A stretch of 64,000 bases of DNA from Saccharina japonica (taxonomy: Eukaryota; Sar; Phaeophyceae; Laminariales; Laminariaceae), in the NCBI GenBank assembly GCA_008828725.1, contig MEHQ01001995.1, positions 289,078 through 353,077 on the forward strand, written 5' to 3'. The notes under the pieces are model-generated. The model saw only the letters and a program-made list of their open reading frames with translations. It was not told the DNA's origin and made no database searches. Positions 38,825 through 51,340 of this stretch are shown piece after piece; within the stretch, counting starts at the first letter, position 1; every line of letters begins with the position of its first letter. A program made the translations under genes and the position numbers.

Positions 38825-41800
38825 ATTCGTGCGGGTGTCCATCATTTCAGGCGGGAGGTGAGACGTATCATTACTTGTCGCCCAAACGGTCACATATACC
38901 CTACATGTCCGTAGCTTGACCGATGCAGCCGCGGCGCAAAGAGTCGTTGTTTGGAAGATAGCATGTTGCGCGCAGTTCGCCGTCCAGCGTCTACAACGAA
39001 TTGGGTACCGCTTGAGTTGTTGTGCGCTTGCTGTCCGTGCTGCTCAAATACCGGCTGGACCATGACGACGCCAAACAAACCGCTCCACTCGCCATCTCCA
39101 CTCTCTTTATGTTTGTCTTCTAGGCACGGTCTGTCGCGTCGACTGGGGACGACGGACTAAACGCAATCGACGCCACTACTCCGGGTCAATATGGTAGTTG
39201 GCCAGACGTCCGAGAACAGGACTGCCTTACGTCATTGTATTAGCCAGTGCATTTCTACGCTGCGGTAACTCGCCGCTGCCCATGTATCATAGATGTGCGT
39301 GAACCCAATAGCGGAAGGTACAAGTACCGCGTATATTCGCCGGTACAGATATATCCATGCAATTTACTGAGCGGGATCGGTTGCTTCGTAGAGTTGTGCT
39401 GCAGCGAACGTGCCAGGCCCTTGTTTACGTACGTCGGGGATACTTTTGAAGTTTGAGGTAGATTAGGAGTGTTGTACAGATATATGTGCCCTTTGGCGAG
39501 AAACTAGACAGTGACAATATCGTGCATATACACTGGAAAAGGAGGGAGAAGCGCTTACTTCTGTATCCCCACAAGGTCCCGGTGGGCGCATGACTGGTTA
39601 TCATAGCGTCGTGCATCCAATCGACACACGACACAGTGATAAAAATTTTGCTTGGCGAGCGCTCCGAGAAATATTGTCGTGTGTCGCCTGCAGCACGTGT
39701 CACGCTACGTTTGCATTGACGGTCCCCTCCACAAGTAAATTATTGATTGCAACCCCAGTAGCGAGTCTACAATAAACAAGTATACTCGCCAGTATTTATA
39801 GATGGATGTATTTGATAACGGCGTGTGATGATGGCCGAGAGTGTCAGACATTTTCCCTGTCAAGGAGGTGCAGCGATTGGACCAGGGTTTTGGGTGTTGA
39901 TGTTAAATGCTCGGGTAAGGGCTTATTTCGGTGTTTGGGGTCGTGAAACACTTCAGATATATGATCTCGCGGAAGTATCATCTCTGTCTCACCAAAGGAG
40001 GCTTAACCTCTGTCTCAACACTAGTTCATTAGCGGTATAGTGCCAACTGGATCGATGATACATAGGCCAACAACCCGTAAATGCTCAGCTTTTCGATAGC
40101 TCGGTTTAGTTACCCCCCCCCCCCGTGTCCCGCACGGTGATATTTATTTCACTGCGCTGCAGCGTGTCAAGCCCCCCATGTAACATGGTCGCGTCTAAAC
40201 CCAATGGTGGACTGACGTTTAAGAGATGACCCTGGTTTTGAGCTTTGTTTTCGGGTTGTACCTTATTCTAGGGCGGGGTGTTAGTGTGCGAGGTATTTCC
40301 ATGCTTGTAACGCGTCGTTCCGCATGTAGCAATATCGGGTGCACACCCAATATCCAGCGACATAAGCAATGTGTTCGTTTCGTCAAGACTGATGTATACG
40401 TGCATTTGTCGAAAAACTGTCCACTATGGTGGAGGGCGGAAGTATTGTTTTACGGTAAGGTGCAGGGGATAATAGCGCAAGAACATTCACGTTGAGCTGT
40501 GATATTCATCGCCGACTGTGGAGTAGGGAATACGTTTGGTGCAGACGTGTGTTTTGACGAGACAGTTGATTGTGCCTACCTCGTAGATGCACGTAGGGGA
40601 GGCGCTGTAAACCCATGTATCACCAGCCGAGCATGACGGGCTCGACAGTAGTTCAATAATGATGTACGGCCAACTAAGTCGGCAACGCGTTGGCAACATG
40701 ATTATGTTGCGACCGAGTGCACAGATTCGTTGCACCATTTCCCTAGCCGTACTCCGACGAATATAATTTCAAGCTGCCGTGACGCGTCGCTTCCTGTGTA
40801 AAATAATCGCGTGCAAACAAAACAGTGAGCGGTACACGCAGTAGGTGGAGTACGTTTGCCAGTACTCACATACCCGTGCTTTTTTCTCAGGGGTAGAGTT
40901 CCCGCGGAAAATGTCCTGAGGCGACAACGCCAGCATCTAGGTGTTGGATTTAATATAGTTTCGAGTGTTGGGGTAGGGGGTATTATTGATGTAGGACAGT
41001 TGGTTTAGTTCGTTAGTGGAGTTTAGCAGTCTTGTGGCCACGCTCGAAGAATGTGCCATGATCTCGGTCTCACTACACGACGACGATGAAATCAATTGTT
41101 CGCTAGCGGTGCGCCAGGCACGTCAAACTGACTCGGCTCAAAAGGACAACATCGTATTTAGCAAACATTTCGAGGGGCCTGTTCCATTTCGAATTCGCGA
41201 TATCCTGACCCAGCGAGACCTGAGGTTACGCTTCCGTACGTTTGGCAATAACAGTGTAGCACAGTCGCATAGTCCATGGGCGAGTGGTACAATAGGCACT
41301 CGGTCCATTGTAGATTAGTTCAATACGCAAGTCTGTTCGGCAGCACTGACCTATATACACATGGGTCACGAAAGGGTGGTGTAGACCAGTGACATTTCCC
41401 CTTAGCAAGAGGCTGCATGGGTTAGACCAGGGCATGGGGGTTTTGATCTTGAGTGTGCGTGTTGAAACTTGGGATCGGGAAATACTCCCGTGTAGAGATG
41501 TAGACGTGAGACAATGGGGTGGGAAAACCTCAGGGAATTACTGAAAGGGGGGAGCGGAAACCTGAGCGCGACCAACCACTCTACAGTAGGCAAAGGTGGA
41601 TATATAATAAACAGACATTGTATTAGTGTTTCGAGATTGTTTTTTTTGTTATTAATCGCTTTCGGAGAGGGAACAGTTGAACGTTTGTCTAGGTCTGGGA
41701 CACACTTCGGGAGGATGGATCGGAATAGAGTGAGTACGATAGCGCAAGCGAGCTACGCGCGAAGTCGACAAAAAGCCAAGTTGAAAACAAACGTACGCAA

Positions 41801-44800
41801 ACATGGTCCCGTATTGATCCTTATCCTATCCAGATAACCCCCCCAGTAAAATGTCAAGTATAGTTTACCCCCTTAAAGAATAGTGCACTGGTGAAGGCGT
41901 TGACCGCACATTGTCTTTGATAGATAAGAAGCGATCGTGCATCGTAAATTACAAATTGTTCAAGACAACTATCACTGTTCATCACTACAGGACATATAGC
42001 CAAGTAACACGTTGGTGGGTTCGGCAGGCCCGGTAGGCAAAGGTACACGACGACTCATTCAATATCAACAAGTCAACGCGGAAGCTGTACTATGTGGTAA
42101 AATGACGTGTCTAACACAGCTTACGATTAAGCGTAAGGACACCTGGCAAGCACTCTCTCCGAGCAGGTGGTTTCCGCGACACGTCTAATCGACCGTATAT
42201 CTTCAGAAGTGGTTTACGTCGACCTCTCGCGAACCGGCGTACCCACTGTCGCTAATGTCGAGGACGTGTTGGTAGGACGCCTCTCCTCTGCTGCTTTATA
42301 ATTGTAGACGAAGTTCTGGTGTCAAGCACGGGCCATGTATAAACTAGCATACGTCGGTGACACTAGCAACGAATGTTCGTCATACGTCAACAGATCTACA
42401 GTAGGCATTTGATCAGAAGCTGCAGGTAAAGTTGAAGTTTCACCATTTCCCGCTCTTCGAGACCCTCATAAAAGTTCAGAACTAACAGCAGCATGCTTTG
42501 TGGGTTGTTGCTACCCATACAGCCACGGCTCGAGCTGTTCTGCGCGTGAACAGGGACTCCATCAGCAGCCCTTCCCTCGAAAATGTACTACGGACTCGCG
42601 ATACCAATGTCGATACAAATCGAAACCGTCTGTATGCGCAACAGACGCCGATTCTGCGGGCATACTCCTCGAACGTGAAGCGGCAATCGCGGTTGGTTTC
42701 TCGCGTATATCAGTGCGTAGAGGGTAGGAACCGTACGTCATAGTGCCGACAAGTGCGAACATGTGGTCAGCGTGCATTGGAACGGGTGCACGCGGGTCGC
42801 GGAGAAACACCGTATCGAAGGGGATACAAACAATATTATACGCACACGGTCTTGAACATCTACCGACATGTTCACGAGTTTGATGACGACTACTTTCCCC
42901 CTGAATTGTCTGGTTTGATTTGTTTTGAGCCCGTCCTTGTACGACATTCCACTACGGTATTGACGACTGTCCGATGTGATCAGACAGGTACACATTTGTG
43001 GGGTTTCGTTGTAGAATTGTCTGTAGAAGTGTGTCCTTTTAAGCGTCCTGGCCAACGACTTCAGGCCGATAAGCACACTGAATAATGATATTGATAGTGG
43101 ATCCCATACTTCAACGGAAGCCATCTCTTGCCGATTTTGGAGAGGTATGATGGATCGACATGCTCCTCGAGGGACACAAACTACACGATCGCCAGGGTTC
43201 GCTACGATCAGGACAGCAGCCGAGTGGGGCAGGTATATCTTGGGGGAAACAGCCGTGGTGGACAAGTCCAATTTCATCCTCCAGCTAGAACCGACTCTTC
43301 TATTGAGAACATTGCATTTAACGACGAAGCTTGGCGCTATACCTCATACAACGACCGCGTTTGGCAAACCGATGGCCTAACCACGAACGGAAAATACTGA
43401 CCAAGCCAAGGACGACCTCACATGGGCCAGGAAACGCCCTTAGTAGAGAAGTATACTAATAGTATTAATAGTCGGTAATAGCCAGTTTAACCGCTGTGGG
43501 TTCAAAGCTGCAAACGTTTCCGCAGATCGGTACGTATGTCTTGCTTCAGATACTCGTATACACTCTCAGTGCCGTTTTGGGTCTTACCGCTGTTCGCATT
43601 GCTTAAACTATACCTGGTACTTATTAACCTTTCAGCTTGGCTAGGGTCTAATTGCACGATAGGTTAGTACAAGTCCTGTAACATAGGCCGTAGAAGAGAG
43701 AGGCAAAAGGCACACGTCAGAGTGTTCGCCTCGGGCGGAGTCCGCGTTGTAGGGGGTAGCTCCGAAACAAGGGTAATAGTAATTCCAGAACAGCTTGAAA
43801 TGCCTGCGATTGATTGGTTTCCTTCGAACAGCATTGCCATATGCCTTAATTGTTTCAGATGCAAACGACCCAATGCCATACACAGTTATGTGTTTTATGA
43901 ATGGTGTTGACATTTTCGTTCTGGAACTTTTACGCCTCAAAGCCTGATCGCGGTGTACAGATAAAACATGCAACAAAAAACTTGACAACCTGCAGTCATG
44001 AGGGGAATCTGCGTGTGCAGACGTGAACGTGTATTCGTAGTCTGCACGGCTTACCCCGATGTTAGCACTTCTATGTGGAGTTCAAGGCAGGAAAGAGTTT
44101 GGCAGTTTGTTGTGGAATTGGAGGCAGGTCATCTTCGGGGGAATCTGCGTGTGCGGAAGTGAACGTTTACGCCTAGTCGTCAGGGCTTACCCCGAGGTTA
44201 GCACTTGTTTGCGGAGTTCGAGGCAGGGAGGATTTTGGCAGTTCGTTGTGAAAGTTGAGGAAGCGCATCAGGGATGGACTCCACTTTCATGTCACGAACG
44301 TACACATGAGTGCACGGCCACTCTTTGTCTACAAGTCCATATCCGCGAAACATCACTTGCTAGCCGAGTAACATCGTACCCTGTTATGTACCACGACAAA
44401 TTTGGCATTACCAGTAACACACAAGTGGAATGGTTATATGCGTATGGCACGACACATGCGGTTAACCGGTAGTATTTCGCTGACTTCAACAATCAACCAC
44501 TACCCGATACTGAGGGAGAATGACAATACCGGCATCACAATATCTGCGCTATATTCGGCTTTCCTTCGGCAATGCACATTGTGAGCCCCAGCTCGAAGTG
44601 GGGGGATTCCGTGACGAAACCTTAGCTGTACGGCAGTCAGCAACGTACACGCCACACCAAAAACAGTAATGCCATTAAATCGTCCACTGCTGAGCGAAAT
44701 AATAAAACTTGTCAGCGTTCCCGCGCCTTCCAAAATACTGCACTCGGCGGTAGTTTCTGGTACCAGCGTGGCCGTCTGCAGCTTCCTGGGCAAAGCGATG

Positions 44801-47469
44801 TTGTTGAGCTACTGCCAACCAGCAAGAAGTACAACGTGAGTGACCCTTGAACAAATATTGAGACCGATAACTGGCATTTATTGAACAAACGTTTCCCCGG
44901 TTATTTCGACGACATAGGCTTTGTATCGGGCCTGGTCAAGACGGATCGGATGCCAAGTAATCAATGAAGGGAGTGATTGACACTGATTTATGTCTGACCC
45001 CTTCCCCGTGGCCGAAAGGCAGCAATTTATGGTATATAAAAACAAGTATTTGTCTAGCACCTATGGTGGAAGCCGCAAGCTTTGCATACTTCGTCGTAAG
45101 TCACCGTTACCGACTCGTAGACACATGGAAGAATTGGGTAGGGTTAGGTGGTCGTTGATATTTTACACATGGCGAACATCCGAAATGGTGGATGTGCGCC
45201 ATGATGAATGATGTTTTTTTCTGATGATATTCATGTGCTTCGATGTTCGTGGCAGCACACTGGTTCCTGTGTTGTCGGGCTAATAAACAGTGATGCAGCT
45301 TCCGGAGCAATGGTTCCAAGACATATGGTTACACAGCGAGGTAGTAGTGCTACCCACAAGAAGACGCATCATCTTCTCATGTGATCTTGCTCTCACGTTG
45401 TGTTTCCTACGCAGTTCCCCTCGCCGCTGAGGCGAAAATGCCTCTGGTTTCTTCGCAGGTGCAATATTCCACGAACCGAATCCCAAGTCAAGGCTCGTTC
45501 ACCTGCTGCTCAAATTGGACACAGTTCGCCAAGCTGTTATGGTCGAGTAAACTTCGCATGTTTGCTCCACCGGTAGACCGATGAAGCTGCAAACATGTTA
45601 TCATGAACACGACTGAAGTAAAGTAGAGTTGGCGTAGTCTCCAGATGACTCGGTGGATGAACATTGGTCATTGGCTCGAAGCTAGTTTGCGATGAGGTTT
45701 ACGTAACAAGATGTTCATGTACGGTGTTGGCAGCACTAACTCGAATAACAACTTGCATCTCCCGTCAGGTTGACGATTATACATGTTCCAGCTACCACGG
45801 ATCGTTACATATTGCGGTTTATGTCATCAGGAAAGGTGGGAAACGGCTTCGCTCCTTTCCCTCGCACCTGAGTAGTGATCAATTACACACAGCGTGATTC
45901 TCTAGGTTCAGTACAGGAATCAACCAACATGCATCTGTCGAAACCTACATCCGATTATAGTACAACCATAACTGCGGACATTGTGGAAGGACGTGAAGGA
46001 CAATCTGCATATGTATCTGTTTTGGTACGGGTGCCTCGTTCGCGAGCTTATTCGTTTCGAATGGAAAATATGCATTGTAATACTGTTTTAGCGACAAAGG
46101 TGCTTCTGCTAAACAAAGTCAATTACATTATATTGGTGATTTCGGTGTGTTCGAGAGTGAGGCAAACCAAGTTCTGGAGGCGACGCCTCCCAGGTTGAGA
46201 AGGGAAACGGGGATGTGCGGCAACGCGGCAAACACCAAACAAAGCTAAGAACTAAAACAAAACAGCGTACGAGTAACAACGGCAGCCAAGTAACGGTGGC
46301 GGCGGCAGACTTAACTGAAGTACCACCGCTGCGATGCCACGACTGCAAGCAGGAACAAACCTAGTGGACGATATGCAGAGGCAGCTAACGGCAGCTTGAG
46401 CTTGAGGATCATAAACGAACAGCAGCAGCAGAAGCAACTGCTCGACGATTTCGACCAAACGATGACCCAAACCTAACTATCGCCCTATCACGATGTTGGT
46501 GTGCCGAAATGCTTCTTTTAGTTCCTGTGGTTTTTTCTTTATTGGGTGCGAACTATCTTCAGTCAATCCCTAGTGATCAAAACAAATATGAGTTAGGATA
46601 TTCCCATGGCACGAAGGTGCGATAGTTTCGATTTACCTGGCACCGGTACGACGAATGGCGAACCTTACACACTTTTTTTCAACGCCCCCCCCCATCCCAT
46701 GTCCCCGTATTCGCCTGGTGTCCATCTGTCTTCGCCTCCCAAACCACACGAGCACCGAAAACGTCATGACTTCGCTCCGAAGCTCGGGCGCGTTATCCCC
46801 GTCGCGGCTGCCCGCGTGCGTCTTTAAGGTTGAGCCGACCATTCTACACACCCCAAGCGATCTAGCCCCTAAGCCAGTGCTGGTCTGATCGAGGGACCCC
46901 TTTGGCAAAAAACAATAAGAGCGCCGCAAAAAACATATCCGTTTTTATTGCCGAGTCGCAATACTATTTAAAGTATATTTTCGACCTTTCATAACCTCCC
47001 ACCACTAACGCTCAGGCCCACCCCCGACCAACGTTTAACTTGTTCGCTAAGTCATCTAGGAGGTGTTGGTGCCCTTTGGTCTGCAACAGAGAGCATGCAT
47101 TGCTGCGTTTGCATCACGAAAAAAACGTGCGCCGCAGAAATGATTTCGATCGTTTATTTTAAGCTATTCTCGGGTATTTACACTAGCACAGTACTGACGG
47201 TCGGAGTAGAGGCCCAGGTAGGTTCAGCTACTGGTGCTTGGCAACCTCGTCGAGAATCTGAGTTAAAACAGCATCAACAGCCGGACAAACTGTCATTGTC
47301 CAAGTTTACCCTTGGGTACAGGAAGTATCGATAGTCGATTTTGAGTAAGAGGCACCTTGCGTGGTGACGAAGGCGTCGGACCGATTTGGCTCCTCGTACA
47401 AACATGTTGCCCACGCCCTAGATAATCTACTTTTACTGACAGGGAGTACGTCTGAGCATTAGAACGGGA
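38825..47469. other. Long stretch without a recognised gene
   Basis: No gene I can name. Open frames such as 42738-43277 (-, 179 codons), 44059-44472 (+, 137 codons, partly inside a tandem repeat), 41016-41318 (+) and 45875-46198 (+) lack family motifs and mostly lack ATG starts. The last of these ends near a possible donor (AAG|GTGCTT) and could be an exon. A C12 run lies at 40113-40124, and a tandem 136-bp duplication at 44003-44262 is listed separately. Confidence 0.4.
44003..44262 (+). repeat. Tandem 136-bp duplication
   Basis: Unit 1 starts at 44003 and unit 2 at 44139. Shared blocks in order are GGGAATCTGCGTGTGC, GTGAACGT, GGCTTACCCCGA-GTTAGCACTT, GGAGTTC-AGGCAGG and TTTGGCAGTT-GTTGTG. 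Because 136 is not a multiple of three, the duplication breaks any reading frame, which argues against coding here. Confidence 0.8.
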
Positions 47470-47476
47470 GAAATGC

Positions 47477-48180
47477 GTGCAGGGGGGAAGCTGGGGGGAA
47501 AGGAGGGGGGGGGGGGATCCACAGAGGCCGGGAGCTAAGGCGGAGCCAAGGGTGAGTGTGGGGAGGTTTAAACAGGCAACGGGAGATGTGGGTGGTTCGG
47601 AGCGTAAAACCGGTACGCAGTGTCAGTGCACGGCCGATGGGCGAAGGGAGCGGAGGGGCGAGGGGAAGGAGGCTGGCAGGACGGGGAGCGGGAAAAGGAG
47701 AGGGGGGGGGGGAGGGGAGGGGGGGGAGGGGAAAGAGAAGGAGGAGCCAGCCAAGAAAAAAAAGAGGAACGGGCTTTGCGAGTCAGCGGAGCCAAACTGG
47801 GGGGCGGCGAGGAGAAGGAGAGAGGGGGGGGTCGTCGACGAGTTTGGGAAAAGGTAAGGGACCGCGACGGGAAGGGATACGAAGGAACGCATGGAGGGAA
47901 AAGGATGGGAGACGGGAGGAGCCATCGGGCCAGTACCAGGATCAGTGCAGCTGGGAACAGCAGGTACGACAACGGGGATTGAACGGGAGGGGCGGCTACG
48001 CTGGCGAGCGGCGTTGAATAGACTGTCTAAAGAAAAGGAAGGCTCGGGAGAACAGAGCAGGATACTGGCAACGGTGGCTCAGATAGCAGGGGAGGTTTTA
48101 ACTCGATACGGGGGTGAAGTGAAGGAGGTAGTGGGATTCTTGGGGGGGAAACTCTTAGCGCCACACACGGACGGGGGATA
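47477..48180 (+). pseudogene. DIRS gag-like region
   Basis: The N-terminal part is low-complexity, dominated by Gly, Arg, Glu and Lys because of G-rich DNA (47477-47857, with overlapping frames 47556-48017 and 47891-48181). Near 48000-48180 a more protein-like helix-rich stretch appears (WRAALNRLSKEKEG, then VAQIAGEVLTRYGGEVKEVV) and ends at TAG. Position before RT suggests the Gag-like first ORF of DIRS elements. There is no motif that proves it. Confidence 0.4.
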
Positions 48181-48191
48181 GGATAAGGGAT

Positions 48192-49612
48192 TTGTTCGGC
48201 AAGAGACATGGATTTACGGACACTGCGAGGTTGGAACAGATAGCAGGAGTGGGACTTTCAGTGGACGTTGGGCCGGGAGGGGATCTTAGACAGGAGATTG
48301 AGTACGGGAATCACTCGAGTGCAGAAAAATACGAGAAGGAGGTGAAGGGGGAGGTGATCGCGGACGTGGTACGAGGTAGAGCGTTGGTATTTCCGTTAGA
48401 ACAAGCGGAAGTCATTCGGGGACTAAGGATATCACCGGTGGGGGTGGTCGAAGAAACGGCTAAGCGCAGAATAGTGCACGATATGACGTTTGGGGGCAAC
48501 AGAGAGAAGGGAGAGAGGGGATCGGTGAATGAAAGGACAGAGTTGAATAAGATTCCTGAATGCGAGCTAGGCGAAGTGATGACCGATATTGTAAAGCAGA
48601 TTCTGGGGTTACGGGCTAAGTTCGGCACAGGTAGGAGGTAGGAGGATTCTGATCCAAACGATGGACGTAAAGAGTGCATTTCGGCAAATAGGGGTTGACC
48701 CGGCCGGGGCGGCTGGTTTCGGGTACGTGATAGCAGATTATATGGTCGTGGACATACGGCTGCAGTTCGGGTGGAGGGTGGTGAGGGGTGGTGGCGAGCG
48801 CGATGCAGGACGCGCAACAATAAACGACGAGAGCGACAGCGGGGATTTCGGGGGAAGGGATCAGAGCAACATCGAATGACAAAATTGCACCTATGACGGG
48901 AAAATAGGTGGAGTCGTGGCCAGTTGGGTGTGAAGTGCCGATCATGGAGGGGGGGAGGGGGGGGGGGGGGGGGGGGGACGATGCTGCTGTAGTCGAATGG
49001 AGATTGAGGGATCAGAGCAATATCGCAAGTAAAAATTGCGCCAATGACGGGACACAATGTGGACGCGTTGCCAATTGGCTATGAAGTGCCGATAATGGAC
49101 GGGGGAGAGGGGCAGAGGATGGGGCGGGAGTATCGTTCTTCATGGATGACGCTATCTCGGTGGAGGTGCAGTCGCAAGAAGGAGGGGGGCGGTGCTTGGA
49201 CTTGTCGAGATCCGTGGTATCGATACATTTTCAGGCAATGGTGGAAAGGGGAGTGGGAGCGGAGCCGTTGTTGTCACATCGCAAGGTAACGGACTGGGCA
49301 CCACAGCAGGAAGTTTTGTGATTTATGTTAGATACAGAGGCGATGACAATCTCGTTACCACCACGGAAGTTGCGGGACCTGCAGGAGAGGTTGGGGGAGT
49401 GGCCAACGGCGAGGGAGACGACGACGGTGAGGGAAGTGCTGGTATTGGCGGGGATGCCACACCATGCGGCTTTTGTAGTCCGGCCCAGGCGGTATTTTGT
49501 GGGAAGGTTTCTACAGCTTAATAAGCCGCATCTTGATGAGGATGAAAAGACCGGGGGAGGAGGGGGGCATGGGGAAGACATAGGAAGAGGGCGGAGGCGA
49601 ACAGAGTATTGA
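48192..49612 (+). pseudogene. DIRS reverse transcriptase, frameshifted
   Basis: 48192-48641 contains the N-terminal RT region with GLRISPVGVVEE, KRRIVHDMTFGG and PECELGEVMTDIVKQIL. After a frameshift, 48661-48879 has MDVKSAFRQIGVDPAGAAG and VVDIRLQFGW, holding the first catalytic Asp in the DIRS form D-V-K-S-A-F-R. The second catalytic pair appears as DDAAVVEWRL at 48979-49008, directly after a G21 run that replaces the expected YV. 49325-49612 carries the thumb/connection part (LPPRKLRDLQERLGEWP, VREVLVLAGMPHHAAFVVR). RT copies element RNA. At least two frameshifts, a stop and an internal duplication make it inactive. Confidence 0.8.
48854..49103 (+). repeat. Internal 94-bp duplication in the DIRS RT
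   Basis: 48854-48947 and 49010-49103 are similar copies, both starting GGGATCAGAGCAA and ending TGAAGTGCCGAT-ATGGA. They flank the G-run and the DDAAVVEWRL segment. Differences are scattered substitutions, so the duplication is not very recent. Confidence 0.8.
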
Positions 49613-50325
49613 GACTGACGGCAGAGTTTATGGCGGACGTGGGGTGGTGGAGGTGGTATGTGCAGCAGGAGACCATCAAGGAAGAGGAGAGGATAGCAGC
49701 ACCATTTTATCCGTTCGTGAAACAGGTACCGGAGAGAAAGTGGTTCTCAGATGCATCATATAAGGCTATCGGGGGGCTGTGCTTGGAAATAGGGGTATAC
49801 TGGAGGTACCAGCTGACGGAAGAGGTGAAAAAGAGGAAGATACGGAGTAAGCGGGGGAAAGGCGATAGGATATCAATTAACATCTTGGAGCTGATGGCGA
49901 TGGTGGTGACAGCGTACGTGATTGTGGTGATAAGGGGAGACATGCCAGAGAAGGAAGGAGCGACGGTGTTGATGACGAGTGATAATTCATCGGCGGTGCA
50001 GTGGGTGATTAACTGCAAAGGAGGGGGAAGGGAGGAAGTGAGGAAAGCAGCAGTGACGACGATGTTGGGGGCATTGGAAACGCAAGGGGGGTGGTGTTTT
50101 CAGGGAAATCATGTGAGGAAGATAGACAACAGACTAGCGGATGGAATAACTAGGTGGGAGGGAGAGGAAATTCAAAATAAACTGACAAAAGAGATCCCCC
50201 AAACTGTTTGGCAGGTGCAGGAGCTGGGGAAGGAGGAGCAACGGATGTGTTCGGAGATTTTTGCGAGAGGATGCGCCTTCGGACGCGTTGCGACGTTGAC
50301 TAAAAATACTTACGAGGCGAATTGA
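49609..50325 (+). CDS. DIRS RNase H domain (open)
   Basis: An open frame of 238 codons without an ATG at its first codon; it is part of the DIRS polyprotein. The four acidic residues of RNase H are in place: FSDASYKAIGG (Asp), INILELMAMV (Glu), MTSDNSSAVQWVIN (Asp) and NRLADGITRW (Asp). RNase H removes the RNA strand from the RNA-DNA hybrid during element replication. After the last Asp comes a charged segment leading to the recombinase, which begins four bases after the stop. This is the best preserved domain of the element, with no internal stop. Confidence 0.8.
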   Translation: MRLTAEFMADVGWWRWYVQQETIKEEERIAAPFYPFVKQVPERKWFSDASYKAIGGLCLEIGVYWRYQLTEEVKKRKIRSKRGKGDRISINILELMAMVVTAYVIVVIRGDMPEKEGATVLMTSDNSSAVQWVINCKGGGREEVRKAAVTTMLGALETQGGWCFQGNHVRKIDNRLADGITRWEGEEIQNKLTKEIPQTVWQVQELGKEEQRMCSEIFARGCAFGRVATLTKNTYEAN

Positions 50326-50328
50326 AGG

Positions 50329-51320
50329 ATGTGGGTGAGCTGGAGAAAGTATGCAGGAAAGGGGATTTGGTTGGAGGAAGGGATGGGGAAGGTAGGGGTG
50401 GTAGAAGAGCTGGTACAATACATGGCGTTCTCCCGTGCGGCGAAGAAAAATAAAGAAGAAACGGACACTGGGAAACTGGTAGCGGTTAACTTCTACCATG
50501 AGCAGTGGGTGGGATTGTCATCGCCTATAAGCCACGTCAGGAAGAAGGCGGAAAGGCTAGGGATAAAGAGGGCACACGTGGAGAGTGGGAATACACAGCG
50601 TGTAAGAAGACCATTAACGTGGGGGATGCTGGCAGAGATGGAAGGTGGCAGCTACGAATGTGGAGTGGGGGGGAGAGTGAAGTGGATGGGACTGGCGCTA
50701 ACATATCTGCTGCTGCTGAGGGCGTCGGAGTTGTTCACGGAGGAGAATGGAATGTTTCACGAAGTATAATGCCTACGGAGGGGCGATGTGGCTTGTTTCC
50801 GGGGGGGGCGGCAGTTGAGAAGAGGGCAAGAAAAAGAGGCAGGTAAAGTAGAAAGGAGCGGTACTGATGAGGACAAGAAACGTTCGAAGGGGGGGGGGTC
50901 AGGAGAAAGAGGGGCAGTGGAGCTGCTGGGGGAGCTGTTCGGGACGTTCAAAGGGGGGGAGATGCCGGAAGCAGCGCCACTGATGACCTTCTGGAATGGA
51001 AAGAAATGGGGTGTGTGGACGAGGGGGCAAGCGACATACTGTCTGACGAGCGGAATAGCAGGAGTTGCTGAGTGGAGCCAAGAAAAACGGGGGTAAGCCT
51101 CATTCCTGAGGAGTTCGCGCTGAATCCGGGGAGAATCGGGGGAGGAGCGAGCGATGCGGCTGGAGGAGCGAGCGATGCTGTGATCCAGAGGGAGGGGCGG
51201 TGGGCGTCGAATGCGTTTATGAGATACGTGAGGGCGAATATGGAACTTCCGATTTGGGTGTCAGAGACCCTAGTAGAAGGAAGGGGGTGGGATCGCCAGC
51301 CGGGGCAAAGGACAAGATAG
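50329..51320 (+). pseudogene. DIRS tyrosine recombinase, frameshifted
   Basis: 50329-50769 has the N-terminal helices (RKYAGKGIWLEEGMG, HVRKKAERLGIKRAHV) and LALTYLLLLRASELF with the first catalytic Arg. A stop at 50767 and a frameshift lead to 50788-51096, then another shift to 51072-51320. There LNPGRIGGGASDAAGG holds the second Arg of the H-x-x-R box, but the His is Asn, and IQREGRWASNAFMRYVRANM carries the nucleophile Tyr. The enzyme would integrate circular element DNA by recombination. Frameshifts plus the His change indicate loss of function. Confidence 0.8.
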
Positions 51321-51340
51321 GGGGGGGGTAGAACGTAGAG

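Larger units (their letters stand above)
47470..51340 (+). mobile_element. Degenerate DIRS-like retroelement (tyrosine recombinase)
   Basis: On the + strand lie, in order, a low-complexity gag-like region, reverse transcriptase, RNase H and a tyrosine recombinase. That combination defines the DIRS order (DIRS, Ngaro, PAT), which integrates through a recombinase rather than a DDE integrase. All four regions are recognisable, but RT and recombinase are split by frameshifts. The coding strand is strikingly purine-rich with many G runs of 8-21, unlike its flanks. I could not identify the terminal repeats that would separate DIRS from PAT or Ngaro, so the outer limits are approximate. Confidence 0.85.

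Noticed and set aside
47568..47972. Minus-strand ORF of 134 codons, Pro/Ser-rich
   Set aside because: It is the shadow of the purine-rich DIRS coding strand.
48311..49057. Minus-strand ORF of 248 codons
   Set aside because: Antisense to recognisable DIRS reverse transcriptase; its Pro and Arg runs come from G-rich DNA on the other strand.
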